47,801 nucleotides of DNA from NCBI GenBank assembly GCA_022486585.1, contig JAKVKI010000017.1:1-47801 (forward strand). The letters run 5' to 3'. The notes beneath the pieces are model-generated. The model was given only the letters and a program-made list of their open reading frames with translations, searched no databases and was not told the DNA's origin. The position numbers were made by a program, and so were the translations under genes. Of the stretch, positions 24,348 to 33,449 are shown piece after piece (positions within the stretch are counted from its first letter, which is position 1; each line of letters starts with the position of its first letter). The DNA comes from Megasphaera sp. (GTDB lineage Bacteria; Bacillota; Negativicutes; Veillonellales; Megasphaeraceae).

Positions 24348-25613
24348 TTATTTACCTAGCATGATATTTAGGATCTCAATATCTGTACTGGCCATTCCTT
24401 TTTTACCGACACGGCCATAATTACGAACGGTCTGATCGGCATCTGTATCTACGAGTCCTTCACCAAAGGGGAATACGCGGCCCTGGCGAGCCATTTCATA
24501 TCCTAAAATACCTGCATCGACAGCACTGGAAATCTTAGCCGCGCAGGAGGCTTTTGCACCATCACAGACAATGCCGCCTACATCTCCTAAGGCGTTGATC
24601 ATCGTACGTTTGATCGTATCCAAATCAGCATCATTAAGATAGGCTATACCGCACCCAGCCGCTGCACCGGCTGAAACAGCACCGCAATACGCCGATAGAT
24701 TCCCTACATAGTATTTCTGGTACAAAGCCAGCAAATCTGTCAATGCCAGCGCCCGATACAATTTTTCTTCCGTAACACCTAAGTGTTTGGCATAGACTAC
24801 TAACGGCATCGTACAAGTAATCCCCTGATTACCGCTTCCAGACGTAATGACGACCGGCAGCGAACAACCATTCATGCGGGCATCTGAACCAGCAGCAGCT
24901 GCTGCCCGCGCTTCCATCCGGATGTCACCGCCGCCCATCGCCGCTAAGGTCTTGCCGACACAGGCACCCCAGTCATGCACCAGCCCTTCATGAGAAATGG
25001 CTGAATTATAGTTCAACTGATTGCGCAGCACCGGTTTAATCGCATCTAAGTTTACCGTATTGGCAAAGGTATAAATATCTTCAAAATTAAGTTTGCTCTT
25101 ATCGCCTTTACGGCTCATAGCCACATCTGGCTGCGTAAATAGTACTTCACCATTTTTTTCGATAAGTGATACATGATCGTGATTGGTACGGATCTCAACG
25201 ACAGCCGTATCTGTATCATTGGCTACTTCTGCCCGGACGTAAAGATTTTCAACGCCTTCAGCTAATTCACACTGACAGAACCCGGCATCGACTAATTCCC
25301 GTGTCTTAGCAATCGCATCTTCTCCGGCACCGGCAATGACTTCCAATCCTTTGGACGCATCACCGCCGACGACTCCCAAAATAGCCGCCGGAGCGATTCC
25401 CTTTTGACCGCCTGAATTCGGTACGACAACACCTTTCACATTTTTCACAATGTTACCACTGCAACGACATACCATATGTACGGGCATGGCTCCCAGTACT
25501 TCTCTTGCTTTTGCTGCGGCCAGTGCCACGGCAATCGGTTCCGTACAGCCCATAGCCGGAATCAATTCCTCTTGCATGATGGAAAGATAATTTTCATATT
25601 GTCTTGTATCCAT
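24348..25613 (-). CDS. UPF0597 family, probable L-cysteine desulfidase
   Basis: 421 residues, UPF0597 (YhaM/CyuA) family, related to the alpha chain of iron-sulfur serine dehydratase. It probably breaks L-cysteine into pyruvate, ammonia and hydrogen sulfide. Conserved cysteines for a [4Fe-4S] cluster are visible in AMGCTEPIAVA near the start, ARMNGCSLPVV, and KASCAAKIS; the TSGSGNQGITCT motif is intact. The start is placed at the ATG at 25613 with AAGGAG ten bases upstream, rather than the ATG at 25622, which abuts that site. It is a single-gene unit. A closely related substrate such as L-serine is possible. Confidence 0.85.
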   Translation of the reverse strand: MDTRQYENYLSIMQEELIPAMGCTEPIAVALAAAKAREVLGAMPVHMVCRCSGNIVKNVKGVVVPNSGGQKGIAPAAILGVVGGDASKGLEVIAGAGEDAIAKTRELVDAGFCQCELAEGVENLYVRAEVANDTDTAVVEIRTNHDHVSLIEKNGEVLFTQPDVAMSRKGDKSKLNFEDIYTFANTVNLDAIKPVLRNQLNYNSAISHEGLVHDWGACVGKTLAAMGGGDIRMEARAAAAAGSDARMNGCSLPVVITSGSGNQGITCTMPLVVYAKHLGVTEEKLYRALALTDLLALYQKYYVGNLSAYCGAVSAGAAAGCGIAYLNDADLDTIKRTMINALGDVGGIVCDGAKASCAAKISSAVDAGILGYEMARQGRVFPFGEGLVDTDADQTVRNYGRVGKKGMASTDIEILNIMLGK

Positions 25614-25972
25614 TTTTATCATGCTCCTTTACATTTTGCATCTATCCGTTATATTTATTTTATATTTTTTCTCTTTATTTACATTGTAATCATATCACAA
25701 TTCTCATCTATTTTCAATATATGATAGGAACCATCCGTATATGCCACGTATTTTCCTTATATTTTCCTGGTTTATCCACATTATTTGATTTATAAACTGT
25801 ATCTATCGTAAGTTAATCATATCAGCAGGGATCACAATGATACCTGCCTATGCTGCCATATTTGTTATTATTTTCTTCTTGTAACAGCAGGTCGGCTGTG
25901 GTACTATATAGTTTAGCACAATGGCGTGTTTTTGCCATTCTGCTTAGGCCATTACATAAGGAGGGACCCATT
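25614..25972. promoter_or_regulatory. Divergent control region, UPF0597 gene and membrane operon
   Basis: A 359-base AT-rich gap with no supported gene. A plus-strand promoter (TTGTAA, 17-base spacer, TACTAT) lies at 25879-25907. A near-palindrome GCAGGGATC-N5-GATACCTGC at 25825-25847 (one mismatch) just upstream could be its operator. A perfect TTATCCACA occurs at 25772-25780. The minus-strand promoter is not clear. Confidence 0.5.
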
Positions 25973-26263
25973 TTGACTGTATCTACAGATATTCAGCATC
26001 TCCGCCATATATATCTTTTTTTGTATACCATGGGCGGCGTCTGTTCGCTCCTATCCGTAGGCCTGTTAGGCTGGATTGCCTTTTGCATTGCAATGGAAAT
26101 GGAACCACTGGCTTCTATCGCATTCTTGCCAAACATGCCTGCGCCCTTCGTATTTATTCTCTTATTAGCCATCATGATCATCAGCATTGCTGCTTGGCAA
26201 ACAGGAGCAAAATACCATACACAGTATGAGCAGGCACGTCAACGCAATTCCATAGAAAGGTGA
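25973..26263 (+). CDS. Small two-helix membrane protein
   Basis: 96 residues with two hydrophobic segments (about 17-40 and 60-80) joined by a short loop, and a polar C-terminal tail. I recognise no family. The start is TTG at 25973 with AAGGAGGGA eight bases before it; the upstream extension to 25850 lies across the promoter. It is 4 bases before the DUF1700-like gene and likely works with it in the envelope. Confidence 0.7.
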   Translation: MTVSTDIQHLRHIYLFLYTMGGVCSLLSVGLLGWIAFCIAMEMEPLASIAFLPNMPAPFVFILLLAIMIISIAAWQTGAKYHTQYEQARQRNSIER

Positions 26264-26267
26264 TTCG

Positions 26268-27053
26268 ATGAGAAAAACTGAATTCATGGACCTATTGAAA
26301 TATTATTTTCGAAAAAGCGATAAAGGAGACCTGAAAGGAATCCTTGAAGATTGTGAAGAGCAATTTCGCCTGGGTTCCAAGGAAGGCAAGTCAGAAGAAG
26401 AAATATGTTGTAAACTTGGCCATCCAAAAAATATTTATCGCTATTATATTGGCCAGCCTGTTATCCCTGAAGACAATCCCCGCATGCCTGGTGCCGGATA
26501 CGGAAACTTTGAAGATTTCGGACCTGGCCAGACACAACAAAACAATCTCCCTTACGATTGGGACAAAAGTCCGGAACGACAGCAACGTCATGCCGAAAGT
26601 GAATCCTATTACCGCCAGCCGCCAGCCTGCGATAACTATGGCCGGGCACCGTACGATGACGGCTATGGCCGTCGACCTCGGCAACAACCGCTTCATTACG
26701 AAGAAGATACTAAAACAGGTCAGGACTTTGACTGGGGCAATGATGACAGCGTATCAAACGCATCTAAAGCTGTTGCCAGGCCATTTTTAGACATTCTCGG
26801 TACACTGTTCAGTATCTTGAGCAGTTTTCTTTATTTAGCTTTGACGCTTGTAGTCATCGCTGCTATTGGGATTTCCTTTATTCCGCCCAATCTGTTCACA
26901 GATTTATTGCCGTTGCCAACGATTTCTATGACAACGCGAATTTTCGCAGTCCTGGCAGTATTATTCGCAGCCATGACAGCGACGTATGCCAGTCAGGCTT
27001 GTCATGCTTCTGCCCACAGTGCTCCTGCACGAACGACAAGGAGGGGTGCCTAA
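26268..27053 (+). CDS. DUF1700-like membrane protein
   Basis: 261 residues. The first 60 residues (MRKTEFMDLLKYYFRK, DCEEQFRLGSKEGKSEEEICCKLGHPKNI) match the helical DUF1700/HAAS domain pattern seen in membrane proteins often encoded with PadR regulators. A Pro/Tyr/Asp/Gln-rich linker at 70-155 follows, then two hydrophobic segments at about 180-210 and 220-245. The stop overlaps the next start (TAATG). No PadR gene is here. The function is unknown; an envelope role is likely. Confidence 0.7.
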   Translation: MRKTEFMDLLKYYFRKSDKGDLKGILEDCEEQFRLGSKEGKSEEEICCKLGHPKNIYRYYIGQPVIPEDNPRMPGAGYGNFEDFGPGQTQQNNLPYDWDKSPERQQRHAESESYYRQPPACDNYGRAPYDDGYGRRPRQQPLHYEEDTKTGQDFDWGNDDSVSNASKAVARPFLDILGTLFSILSSFLYLALTLVVIAAIGISFIPPNLFTDLLPLPTISMTTRIFAVLAVLFAAMTATYASQACHASAHSAPARTTRRGA

Positions 27054-27514
27054 TGACAAAGGTCGTCATTTGTCTCGTCCTGACATGTGTTTTCTCATTC
27101 TTGAGCCTTAATTCATTTATGAGCAATGATTACGTGCCGTTAAAACAGTGGATGACATATTATACAGAATATAAAGCCCTTACCAATGCCTTAAGCAAAG
27201 GAAATGAAAGCAAAGAAGAAATCCTGGCTAAACTGAAACGGATGTATCCAGAAAAAGCTGACCAAATCGAAGCTCAATTTAAAGCCAAATACGGTACATT
27301 AAAAGACTCAGCAAAAGATGCCGAATCGTCCGTAGAATCACGATTCAGTGACTCCGCCACATCAAACCAGCGCAGTACGACTAATCGCAGTACCGATACA
27401 GTCCGTCAAGACACTGGCAAATCCGCATCAACTGAACGTAAAAATACGACGGATTCCAATCGTTCCAATGACAGAAATACCAGTAAAGCCACTACGAATA
27501 CAACACAGCGCTAG
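27053..27514 (+). CDS. Exported or anchored Ser/Thr/Asn-rich protein
   Basis: 153 residues. An N-terminal hydrophobic helix (VVICLVLTCVFSFLSL) acts as a signal or anchor, followed by a charged helical region (about 30-90) and a low-complexity tail rich in Ser, Thr, Asn, Arg and Asp (100-153). The ATG at 27053 overlaps the stop of the DUF1700-like gene and has AAGGAGGGG upstream. It is the last gene of a three-gene membrane operon. No family is recognised. Confidence 0.7.
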   Translation: MTKVVICLVLTCVFSFLSLNSFMSNDYVPLKQWMTYYTEYKALTNALSKGNESKEEILAKLKRMYPEKADQIEAQFKAKYGTLKDSAKDAESSVESRFSDSATSNQRSTTNRSTDTVRQDTGKSASTERKNTTDSNRSNDRNTSKATTNTTQR

Positions 27515-27527
27515 CATAGCCTATCCG

Positions 27528-27566
27528 AAACCAGGTTTTGTCCCCCGACATGCCTGGTTTTATTTA
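27528..27566 (+). terminator. Terminator of the membrane operon
   Basis: AAACCAGG and CCTGGTTT arms with a 17-base loop, followed by a T-rich TTTTATTTAT. It is a moderately convincing intrinsic terminator. Confidence 0.6.
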
Positions 27567-27698
27567 TACCTGTATAATGCATGTGTCCCACCCATTATTA
27601 AATAACATTAGATATTCTCCACATATCGTCTTCGTATTGTAAATAAATGTAATGTTTCCCTTAATATTATTAATAATAAAAGTTATTTAAAAATTTTA

Positions 27699-27717
27699 TT
27701 AAAAAATAATCATTATC
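27699..27717. promoter_or_regulatory. Fur/PerR-like box upstream of rubrerythrin
   Basis: 14 of 19 positions match the Fur consensus; the right half ATAATCATTATC is exact. It ends just before the -35 box of the rubrerythrin promoter. In AT-rich DNA such a match can arise by chance, so this is tentative. Confidence 0.4.
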
Positions 27718-27719
27718 TA

Positions 27720-27748
27720 TTGATTTTAAAAAGAGAATGTAATATAAT
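27720..27748 (+). promoter_or_regulatory. Rubrerythrin promoter
   Basis: TTGATT, a 17-base spacer and TATAAT. The predicted start is near 27755, giving a leader of about 95 bases that contains the inverted repeat AGAGG/CCTCT at 27760-27779. Confidence 0.7.
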
Positions 27749-27849
27749 ATAACCATCGAGAGGAACAAGAGAGCCTCTGATAAAAAAATACATCAACTCT
27801 TTATTGGCATTTACTATGTACCGTCATTTAGATTAGGGAGGAATTACAT

Positions 27850-28389
27850 ATGGAATTAAAAGGTAGCAAGACCGAAAAAAACTTACAGGCTGCATTTGCT
27901 GGTGAATCTCAGGCAACAAACAAATACGCATATTATGCTAGTGTCGCTAAAAAAGCTGGGTATGAACAAATCAAAGCTTTCTTTGAAGAAACATCCGGTA
28001 ACGAACGTGAACATGCTAAAATTTGGTTCAAATGTCTCCACAATAATGAAATGCCGAAAGATATTGACGCATTGAAAGATGCTGCTGCCGGCGAACATTA
28101 CGAATGGACAGAAATGTATCCGACCTTCGCTAAAGAAGCTCGTGAAGAAGGATTTACCCGTATTGCTGGTCTTTTTGAACAAGTAGCTGCCATCGAAAAA
28201 CATCATGAAGAACGTTACTTAGCACTCTTAGCTAACATCGAAAATGGTGTTGTCTTCAAAAAACCGGAAAAGAAAACATGGGTTTGCCGCAACTGTGGCT
28301 TCATCGTTGAAGCTGAAGAAGCTCCTAAAGTTTGCCCGGTTTGTGCTCATCCGCAAGCTTTCTTCGAACTCCGTAAGATCAACTACTAA
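27850..28389 (+). CDS. rbr: Rubrerythrin
   Basis: 179 residues. The ferritin-like di-iron domain covers about 1-140, with iron-binding Glu/His in [19 protein letters not shown] and [12 protein letters not shown]-terminal rubredoxin-like domain follows, with CRNCG and CPVCAHP. It reduces hydrogen peroxide in the cytosol of anaerobes. TTAGGGAGGAA precedes the ATG at 27850. It is a single-gene unit between its own promoter and a strong terminator. A Fur/PerR-like sequence upstream agrees with the common peroxide control of this gene. Confidence 0.96.
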   Translation: MELKGSKTEKNLQAAFAGESQATNKYAYYASVAKKAGYEQIKAFFEETSGNEREHAKIWFKCLHNNEMPKDIDALKDAAAGEHYEWTEMYPTFAKEAREEGFTRIAGLFEQVAAIEKHHEERYLALLANIENGVVFKKPEKKTWVCRNCGFIVEAEEAPKVCPVCAHPQAFFELRKINY

Positions 28390-28420
28390 TAGCATCTCCT
28401 TTCCATACACACATATAAAT

Positions 28421-28466
28421 CTAATAAGAAAAACCTCTTCACATTGTGAAGAGGTTTTCTTATTAG
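28421..28466. terminator. Bidirectional terminator between rbr and the response regulator
   Basis: Long nearly perfect arms (about 21 pairs, one bulge) with AACCTCTTCACA and its complement at the top, flanked by A and T runs on both sides. It serves the convergent rbr and response-regulator genes. Confidence 0.92.
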
Positions 28467-28472
28467 GTTCTT

Positions 28473-29183
28473 TTATTCTTCATCAGCACGGAAACGATAG
28501 CCATTTCCCCATACTGTCTCTATTGCCGTAAATTCTGGTTCTACTTCATTGAGTTTATCTCGTAAACGGTTGACATGGACTGTAACCGTTGCCATTTCCC
28601 CCAAGGCATCGAGATGCCAAATCATTTCAAAAAGATATTTCTTTGAAAAGACCTGATTAGGATGACTAGCCAAAAACAGCAGCAGTTTAAACTCCTTGCC
28701 AGTCAGTACGATTTCTTTTTTACCTCTGAATACTTGATGCCGTTTAATAAAAATCCGTAAATCCCCACTTTCGATATCCGGTGTCTTACCATCAGCATCC
28801 TGTGGCCGTTCCCCTAACAACCGCTGATGAATCGCCAAGTGGGCTTTCAATCGAGCCGTCATTTCTGACGGATTAAACGGTTTGACAATATAATCATCTG
28901 CCCCCATACCCAGACCTTTTAACTTATCTTCATCACTGGTCTTAGCCGTAATGAAAAGTATAGGTATGTTGCTGAGCTCCCTGATTTTCTGGCAAACAGA
29001 AAATCCATCCACATCAGGCAGGCCAATATCCAGCAAGACGGCATCTATATTCCCCTTATCAAAGATTTTCAACCCGTCTTTACCCGTGGCAGCTACAATA
29101 ACATCGAACCCATTCGCTTCTAAAAAATCGCGTTCCAAAGCAGCTATCATATTGTCATTTTCAATTGTCAGTACGCGTGTCAT
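28473..29183 (-). CDS. OmpR/PhoB-type response regulator, orphan
   Basis: 236 residues. The receiver domain is at about 1-120 with Asp52 as phosphate acceptor (AVLLDIGLPDVDG), an acidic pair near residue 8-10, and the conserved Lys in IVKPFNP. The winged-helix DNA-binding domain is at about 140-232 (VLTGKEFKLLLFLASHPNQVFSK, then the VTVHVNRLRDKL recognition region). No histidine kinase is adjacent. The next gene upstream is a DD-carboxypeptidase on the same strand, 37 bases away, so a cell-wall link is possible. Confidence 0.93.
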   Translation of the reverse strand: MTRVLTIENDNMIAALERDFLEANGFDVIVAATGKDGLKIFDKGNIDAVLLDIGLPDVDGFSVCQKIRELSNIPILFITAKTSDEDKLKGLGMGADDYIVKPFNPSEMTARLKAHLAIHQRLLGERPQDADGKTPDIESGDLRIFIKRHQVFRGKKEIVLTGKEFKLLLFLASHPNQVFSKKYLFEMIWHLDALGEMATVTVHVNRLRDKLNEVEPEFTAIETVWGNGYRFRADEE

Positions 29184-29220
29184 CTGTGTTCCCCCCTCTT
29201 AATAGTATATAATGAACCGC

Positions 29221-30066
29221 TTATTCCCCCATCTGTATACGCCGGAATCCATAATCAAGGATAGCCGGTGCGTCTTCCCAGCGGTCATCATCATTAAATA
29301 GTGCTACAACCAAGGTATGTCCATTACGAGTTGCTGAAGCAACTAAGCAAACGCCAGCAGCATTCGTAAATCCGGTCTTAACGCCATTCGCACCAGCATA
29401 GCCACTGGTAAGGAAGTGATTTGTCGTCGTTACGTATTTTGGCGTACGGCCATCTAAATATTTCACATTATACGACTTCATGCCGACAATACTGCGAAAT
29501 TCCGGATAATTTTTCATGCCATAGGCCGCCATGCGTGCCATATCTACTGCCGTCGTGTGATGATGCGCTGCTGTCAATCCATTCGGATTGACGAAATGAG
29601 AATGAGTTGCGCCCATCTTCACCGCTTCATTATTCATCATCGCAGCGTACCCGGAAACAGAACCACCCAGCGTTTCTGCTACTGCTACAGCAGCATCATT
29701 GCCAGACACGACCATCATGCCTTTTAAGGCTTCGCGAATACTGATTTTATCGCTCGGCGCAATGCCTAATGATGACGGCTCTGTATTAGCAGCATTCCAA
29801 GAAATTTGAAGCGGCTGATCTAATTTATCTTTTCCCTGATCCAGTGCTGTCAACAACGTCACAATTTTAGTAGTACTGGCCGGATGGACCCATTTCGTCG
29901 GATTGACTTGATATAATATCTTTCCTGTATCTGCATCTATCATACATGCCGCTTCAGCTGCCGTACTTGGCGTTTGTGCCTCAACAGCAGAAACCGCCAT
30001 GACCATGACAGCAAAAAACATGGTAAGCACACGTTTGGAAACATCGTATTTTCGTTGTAAAAACAT
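29221..30066 (-). CDS. D-alanyl-D-alanine carboxypeptidase (S11, DacF type)
   Basis: 281 residues with an N-terminal signal peptide (about 12-30, ending AVEA). The penicillin-binding motifs are Ser64-TTK67 (HPASTTKIV), Ser121-Gly-Asn (VVSGNDAAV) and KTG in ANGVKTGFT near residue 230. It trims the last D-Ala from peptidoglycan stem peptides outside the membrane. It lacks the C-terminal PBP5 beta domain and membrane anchor, so it is a short, probably soluble or loosely bound form. AGGAGCG precedes the ATG at 30066. Confidence 0.93.
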   Translation of the reverse strand: MFLQRKYDVSKRVLTMFFAVMVMAVSAVEAQTPSTAAEAACMIDADTGKILYQVNPTKWVHPASTTKIVTLLTALDQGKDKLDQPLQISWNAANTEPSSLGIAPSDKISIREALKGMMVVSGNDAAVAVAETLGGSVSGYAAMMNNEAVKMGATHSHFVNPNGLTAAHHHTTAVDMARMAAYGMKNYPEFRSIVGMKSYNVKYLDGRTPKYVTTTNHFLTSGYAGANGVKTGFTNAAGVCLVASATRNGHTLVVALFNDDDRWEDAPAILDYGFRRIQMGE

Positions 30067-30237
30067 AATTACGCTCCTTCATAAACTTTGGTTCTATTTA
30101 ATTACTATAATACGTTTATTATATTTTTTATTATTTAACCTGTCAATTGCTTTGCCGGCAGGTTATTATTTATAATTGGCAAGTTTTATCGTATCAAAAT
30201 AAATTTTAATGCTTATTTCCCAATTATTTCATCTATT

Positions 30238-30267
30238 TTGCGATATGTTGCGATATAATGATATAAT
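30238..30267 (+). promoter_or_regulatory. Promoter of the tetrapyrrole operon
   Basis: TTGCGA, an 18-base spacer and TATAAT. A second overlapping TTGCGATATAAT makes a short direct repeat (TTGCGATAT twice, ten bases apart), which might also be a regulator site. Confidence 0.5.
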
Positions 30268-30316
30268 AATAAGGTATTATATTGTAAAATATTTTTTTGC
30301 AAAGGAACTCGTAATT

Positions 30317-30964
30317 ATGTATCCAATCAATCTGACAATAGAGCATAAACCGTGTCTAATCATCGGTGGCGGGCCTGTGGCCGCTAAAAAAGCGGACAGT
30401 CTCCTTACGGCTGGTGCCGATGTTACTATTATTTCACCTGTTTTATGCCAAGAACTGGAAACACTGCACCAACAAAAACCTTTTTGTTGGCAATCCCGCT
30501 TGTATCAAACCGGTGACGAAGCAGGATATTTTCTTGTTATCTGCGCCTGCGGGGATGAATCAGTCAATCAAGCTGTATGGGCAGCAGCGTCTGCTAACAA
30601 CCAGCTTCTCAATGTATGCGATGAACCTGATTTATGTAACTTTACAGCCCCTTCAGTATTACACCGCGGTGATCTACAGATCAGTATTGCTACAAACGGA
30701 AAATCCCCAGCTTTGTCACGCTGGCTTTGTCAGCGCCTGAGCGAAGAAATAAGTCCGGCTTATGGTCCATGGCTGGAAGCCTTGGGCCGCATTCGAAAAG
30801 AAGCAAAAAAACAACTGCCGACCAGCCTGGATCGTCAAAATTTTTGGCGCACTGTCTTGACAGCTGATCTCATCACCCTGGCTATTTCAGGTAATTTAGA
30901 ACAGGCCGAAGAATTACTGAAACAACAATTACAGCAATTCGCCAGCACGTACTTGCCCCGATAA
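30317..30964 (+). CDS. Precorrin-2 dehydrogenase / sirohydrochlorin ferrochelatase
   Basis: 215 residues, CysG N-terminal/Met8-like family. The NAD-binding start CLIIGGGPVAAKKADSLLTAGADVT is followed by NVCDEPDLCNFTAPSVLHRGDLQISIATNGKSPALS, the family's central motif, and a helical C-terminus. It oxidises precorrin-2 to sirohydrochlorin and may insert iron. The ATG at 30317 has AAAGGA ten bases upstream; the frame back to 30209 crosses the promoter. It is the first gene of a four-gene operon for sirohaem or cobalamin precursors. Confidence 0.9.
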   Translation: MYPINLTIEHKPCLIIGGGPVAAKKADSLLTAGADVTIISPVLCQELETLHQQKPFCWQSRLYQTGDEAGYFLVICACGDESVNQAVWAAASANNQLLNVCDEPDLCNFTAPSVLHRGDLQISIATNGKSPALSRWLCQRLSEEISPAYGPWLEALGRIRKEAKKQLPTSLDRQNFWRTVLTADLITLAISGNLEQAEELLKQQLQQFASTYLPR

Positions 30965-30978
30965 AGGAGATCCACGCT

Positions 30979-31926
30979 TTGCAAACACATATCCGTATTG
31001 GTACCCGTAAAAGTTCTCTTGCTATGTGGCAAGCTGAATATATTGCAAATCAGTTGCGCTGCCACTCCCCGTCCTGTACAGTAGAACTCATTCCCATCCT
31101 GACCAAGGGAGACCGATTGCTACATGAACCGCTAGCTCGCATTGGCGGTAAGGGCCTGTTTATTAAGGAATTAGAAAACGCCATGATTGACGGCCGCATC
31201 GATGCTGCTGTCCACAGCCTCAAGGATGTGCCTGCCCTGCTACCGCCGGAACTGGTCATTACTGCCATTACAACACGGGCTGATTGTCACGATGCCTTCG
31301 TATCAAATCGCTATGCTTCCCTTGATGACCTGCCGTCAGGTGCCATTGTCGGCACCTCCAGTCTGCGCCGGCAAGCACAGTTGCTGCATTACCGGCCAGA
31401 TCTGGCGATCCACACCTTACGAGGTAATGTCAATACACGACTGCACAAACTTGACAACAACGAATACGATGCCATCATTCTAGCCCAGGCGGGATTACTT
31501 CGTCTGGGGCTGTCAGCACGCATCACCCAGACCCTTCCAGACAGTATTATGCTGCCCGCCTGTGGCCAGGGAGCACTCGCTGTAGAATGTCGCAAAGAAG
31601 ATTACGCACTACGGCAGCTCTTAAGCTGCGTAAATAATGAAGACATGACCACTATTGCCACTGCTGAACGGAGCTTTTCTGCCTGTATTGGCGGCTCCTG
31701 CCAAGTACCTGCCGGCGCCTGTGGTATCCTTGACGGCGATACTCTCACGGTGACGGCCCTGATTGCCTCCCCTGACGGGCGCCGCTTATACCGTCGTTCT
31801 CTTTCTGGATCACGTACAGAAGCTGCGATCCTTGGTAATACACTAGGTAACGCTTTGCTCACAGACGGCGGCGCTGCCATTTTACAAGAAATGGGCATTT
31901 CCCCATCTCCAAAGGAGACTATATGA
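30979..31926 (+). CDS. hemC: Porphobilinogen deaminase
   Basis: 315 residues. It polymerises four porphobilinogens to hydroxymethylbilane. Visible features are IGTRKSSLAMWQA at the start, HSLKDVP with catalytic Asp83, GTSSLRRQAQL, RGNVNTRL and Cys241 in GGSCQVPAGA, which holds the dipyrromethane cofactor. The start is TTG at 30979 with AAAGGAG nine bases before it. It overlaps cobA-hemD by four bases (ATGA). Confidence 0.96.
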   Translation: MQTHIRIGTRKSSLAMWQAEYIANQLRCHSPSCTVELIPILTKGDRLLHEPLARIGGKGLFIKELENAMIDGRIDAAVHSLKDVPALLPPELVITAITTRADCHDAFVSNRYASLDDLPSGAIVGTSSLRRQAQLLHYRPDLAIHTLRGNVNTRLHKLDNNEYDAIILAQAGLLRLGLSARITQTLPDSIMLPACGQGALAVECRKEDYALRQLLSCVNNEDMTTIATAERSFSACIGGSCQVPAGACGILDGDTLTVTALIASPDGRRLYRRSLSGSRTEAAILGNTLGNALLTDGGAAILQEMGISPSPKETI

Positions 31927-33449
31927 CTGGAATCGTTTATCTCGTCGGTGCCGGTCCCGGCGATTACCGCTTATTGACCTTACGCGGCAAAGAAGTATTG
32001 GAACAAGCTGACGTCGTCGTATACGACCATTTAGCTGATGATAGATTACTCGCCTTTGCGCCTGATTCAGCTTCCTTTATATACGTCGGCAAAACCGCCA
32101 GCCATCATACGTATGCGCAAGAAGATATCAATACGATTCTCATCAACAAAGCTGCTGCCGGGAATACGGTCGTCCGTCTCAAAGGCGGCGACCCTTTTGT
32201 CTTTGGCCGTGGCGGTGAAGAAATTCGTGCTTTAGCCGCTCAAGACATCCCTTTTGAAGTCGTCCCCGGTATCACATCAGCCATTGCCGCGCCGGCGTAT
32301 GCCGGCATCCCTGTGACAGACCGCACAGCGGCCTCGTCCTTTGCTGTTATTACGGGACATGAAAATCCTTCCAAAAAATCCTCGGCAATTCACTGGGACA
32401 CCTTAGCAACCGCTGTCGATACACTTGTTTTTCTCATGGGAATCCATAATCTGCCGTTCATTACGGAACAATTAATCGCCCACGGCCGCGCCGGCAATAC
32501 GCCGGCAGCACTCATTCGCTGGGGTACAAAAACAGAGCAGAAAACTGTCGTGACGACAGTCGCCAATGCCGCAGCTGATGCCCGCCGTTATAGCATTACT
32601 CCGCCAGCAGTCTTCATCGTCGGTGAAGTCGTCGCCCTGCGAAAACAGCAACGCTGGTTCGATATAAAGCCACTTTTTAATCAGACCATCCTCATTACAC
32701 GGACCCGGTCGCAAGCCTCCGTACTGACTAACTGCCTGGAAAACCTGGGAGCCCATTGCATCGAAGTCCCAACGATCCGTATCGCTAATGCCAGCGATGA
32801 TTACCGGCATCTGGACAAGGCCATCCAGTCTATTGCTGAATATGACTGGATCGTTTTCACCAGCGTCAATGGTGTCCATGCTTTTTTCTGCCGTCTAGCC
32901 CTGCAGCATAAAGACAGTCGTGCTTTAGGCCACGCCTCCATTGCCGTCATTGGAACCGCTACGGCTGCCGCATTGACCCGTTATGGCATTACCGCCGATA
33001 TCATCCCCGAACGGTATGACGCAGAAAACTTAGCAGCAGCCTTGCTGCCTCACATCCAAAAGGGCACAACGATTCTCTTGCCCCGAGCGAAGGAAAGCCG
33101 TGACCTTCTTCCTGACGCACTGAGACAACGACAGGCTATCGTCCATACCTGTGAAGCCTACGAGACGATCCCTGCTTTAGAAAATAGAGCCACCCTGATT
33201 GCACACCTGCAACAGCGTCAGGTTTCTCTCATTACATTTACAAGTTCTTCTACAGTAATCAATTTCATGACTTTATTAGGACCTCGAAAAGAGCTCCTGC
33301 AAGGTATCACGTTTGCCTGTATCGGTCCGATTACAGCCCGTACCGCTGAAAGTTACGGACTTTCGCCCTGTATAACAGCTGACGTATATACCATCCCTGG
33401 TTTAGTTGAAAAAATAAAAGATTGGAGTATCCATCATGACTTACCCTAA
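31923..33449 (+). CDS. cobA-hemD: Fused uroporphyrinogen-III methyltransferase / synthase
   Basis: 508 residues with two enzymes. Residues 1-240 are the SAM-dependent methyltransferase CobA/SUMT (YLVGAGPGDYRLLTLRG, VVRLKGGDPFVFGRGGEE, VVPGITSAIAAPAYAGIP). Residues 255-505 are the HemD uroporphyrinogen-III synthase domain (TRTRSQASVL, DWIVFTSVNGVHAFF, FTSSSTVINF). Together they close hydroxymethylbilane to uroporphyrinogen III and methylate it to precorrin-2. This fusion is common in Clostridia and Negativicutes. It overlaps hemB by 14 bases. Confidence 0.95.
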   Translation: MTGIVYLVGAGPGDYRLLTLRGKEVLEQADVVVYDHLADDRLLAFAPDSASFIYVGKTASHHTYAQEDINTILINKAAAGNTVVRLKGGDPFVFGRGGEEIRALAAQDIPFEVVPGITSAIAAPAYAGIPVTDRTAASSFAVITGHENPSKKSSAIHWDTLATAVDTLVFLMGIHNLPFITEQLIAHGRAGNTPAALIRWGTKTEQKTVVTTVANAAADARRYSITPPAVFIVGEVVALRKQQRWFDIKPLFNQTILITRTRSQASVLTNCLENLGAHCIEVPTIRIANASDDYRHLDKAIQSIAEYDWIVFTSVNGVHAFFCRLALQHKDSRALGHASIAVIGTATAAALTRYGITADIIPERYDAENLAAALLPHIQKGTTILLPRAKESRDLLPDALRQRQAIVHTCEAYETIPALENRATLIAHLQQRQVSLITFTSSSTVINFMTLLGPRKELLQGITFACIGPITARTAESYGLSPCITADVYTIPGLVEKIKDWSIHHDLP

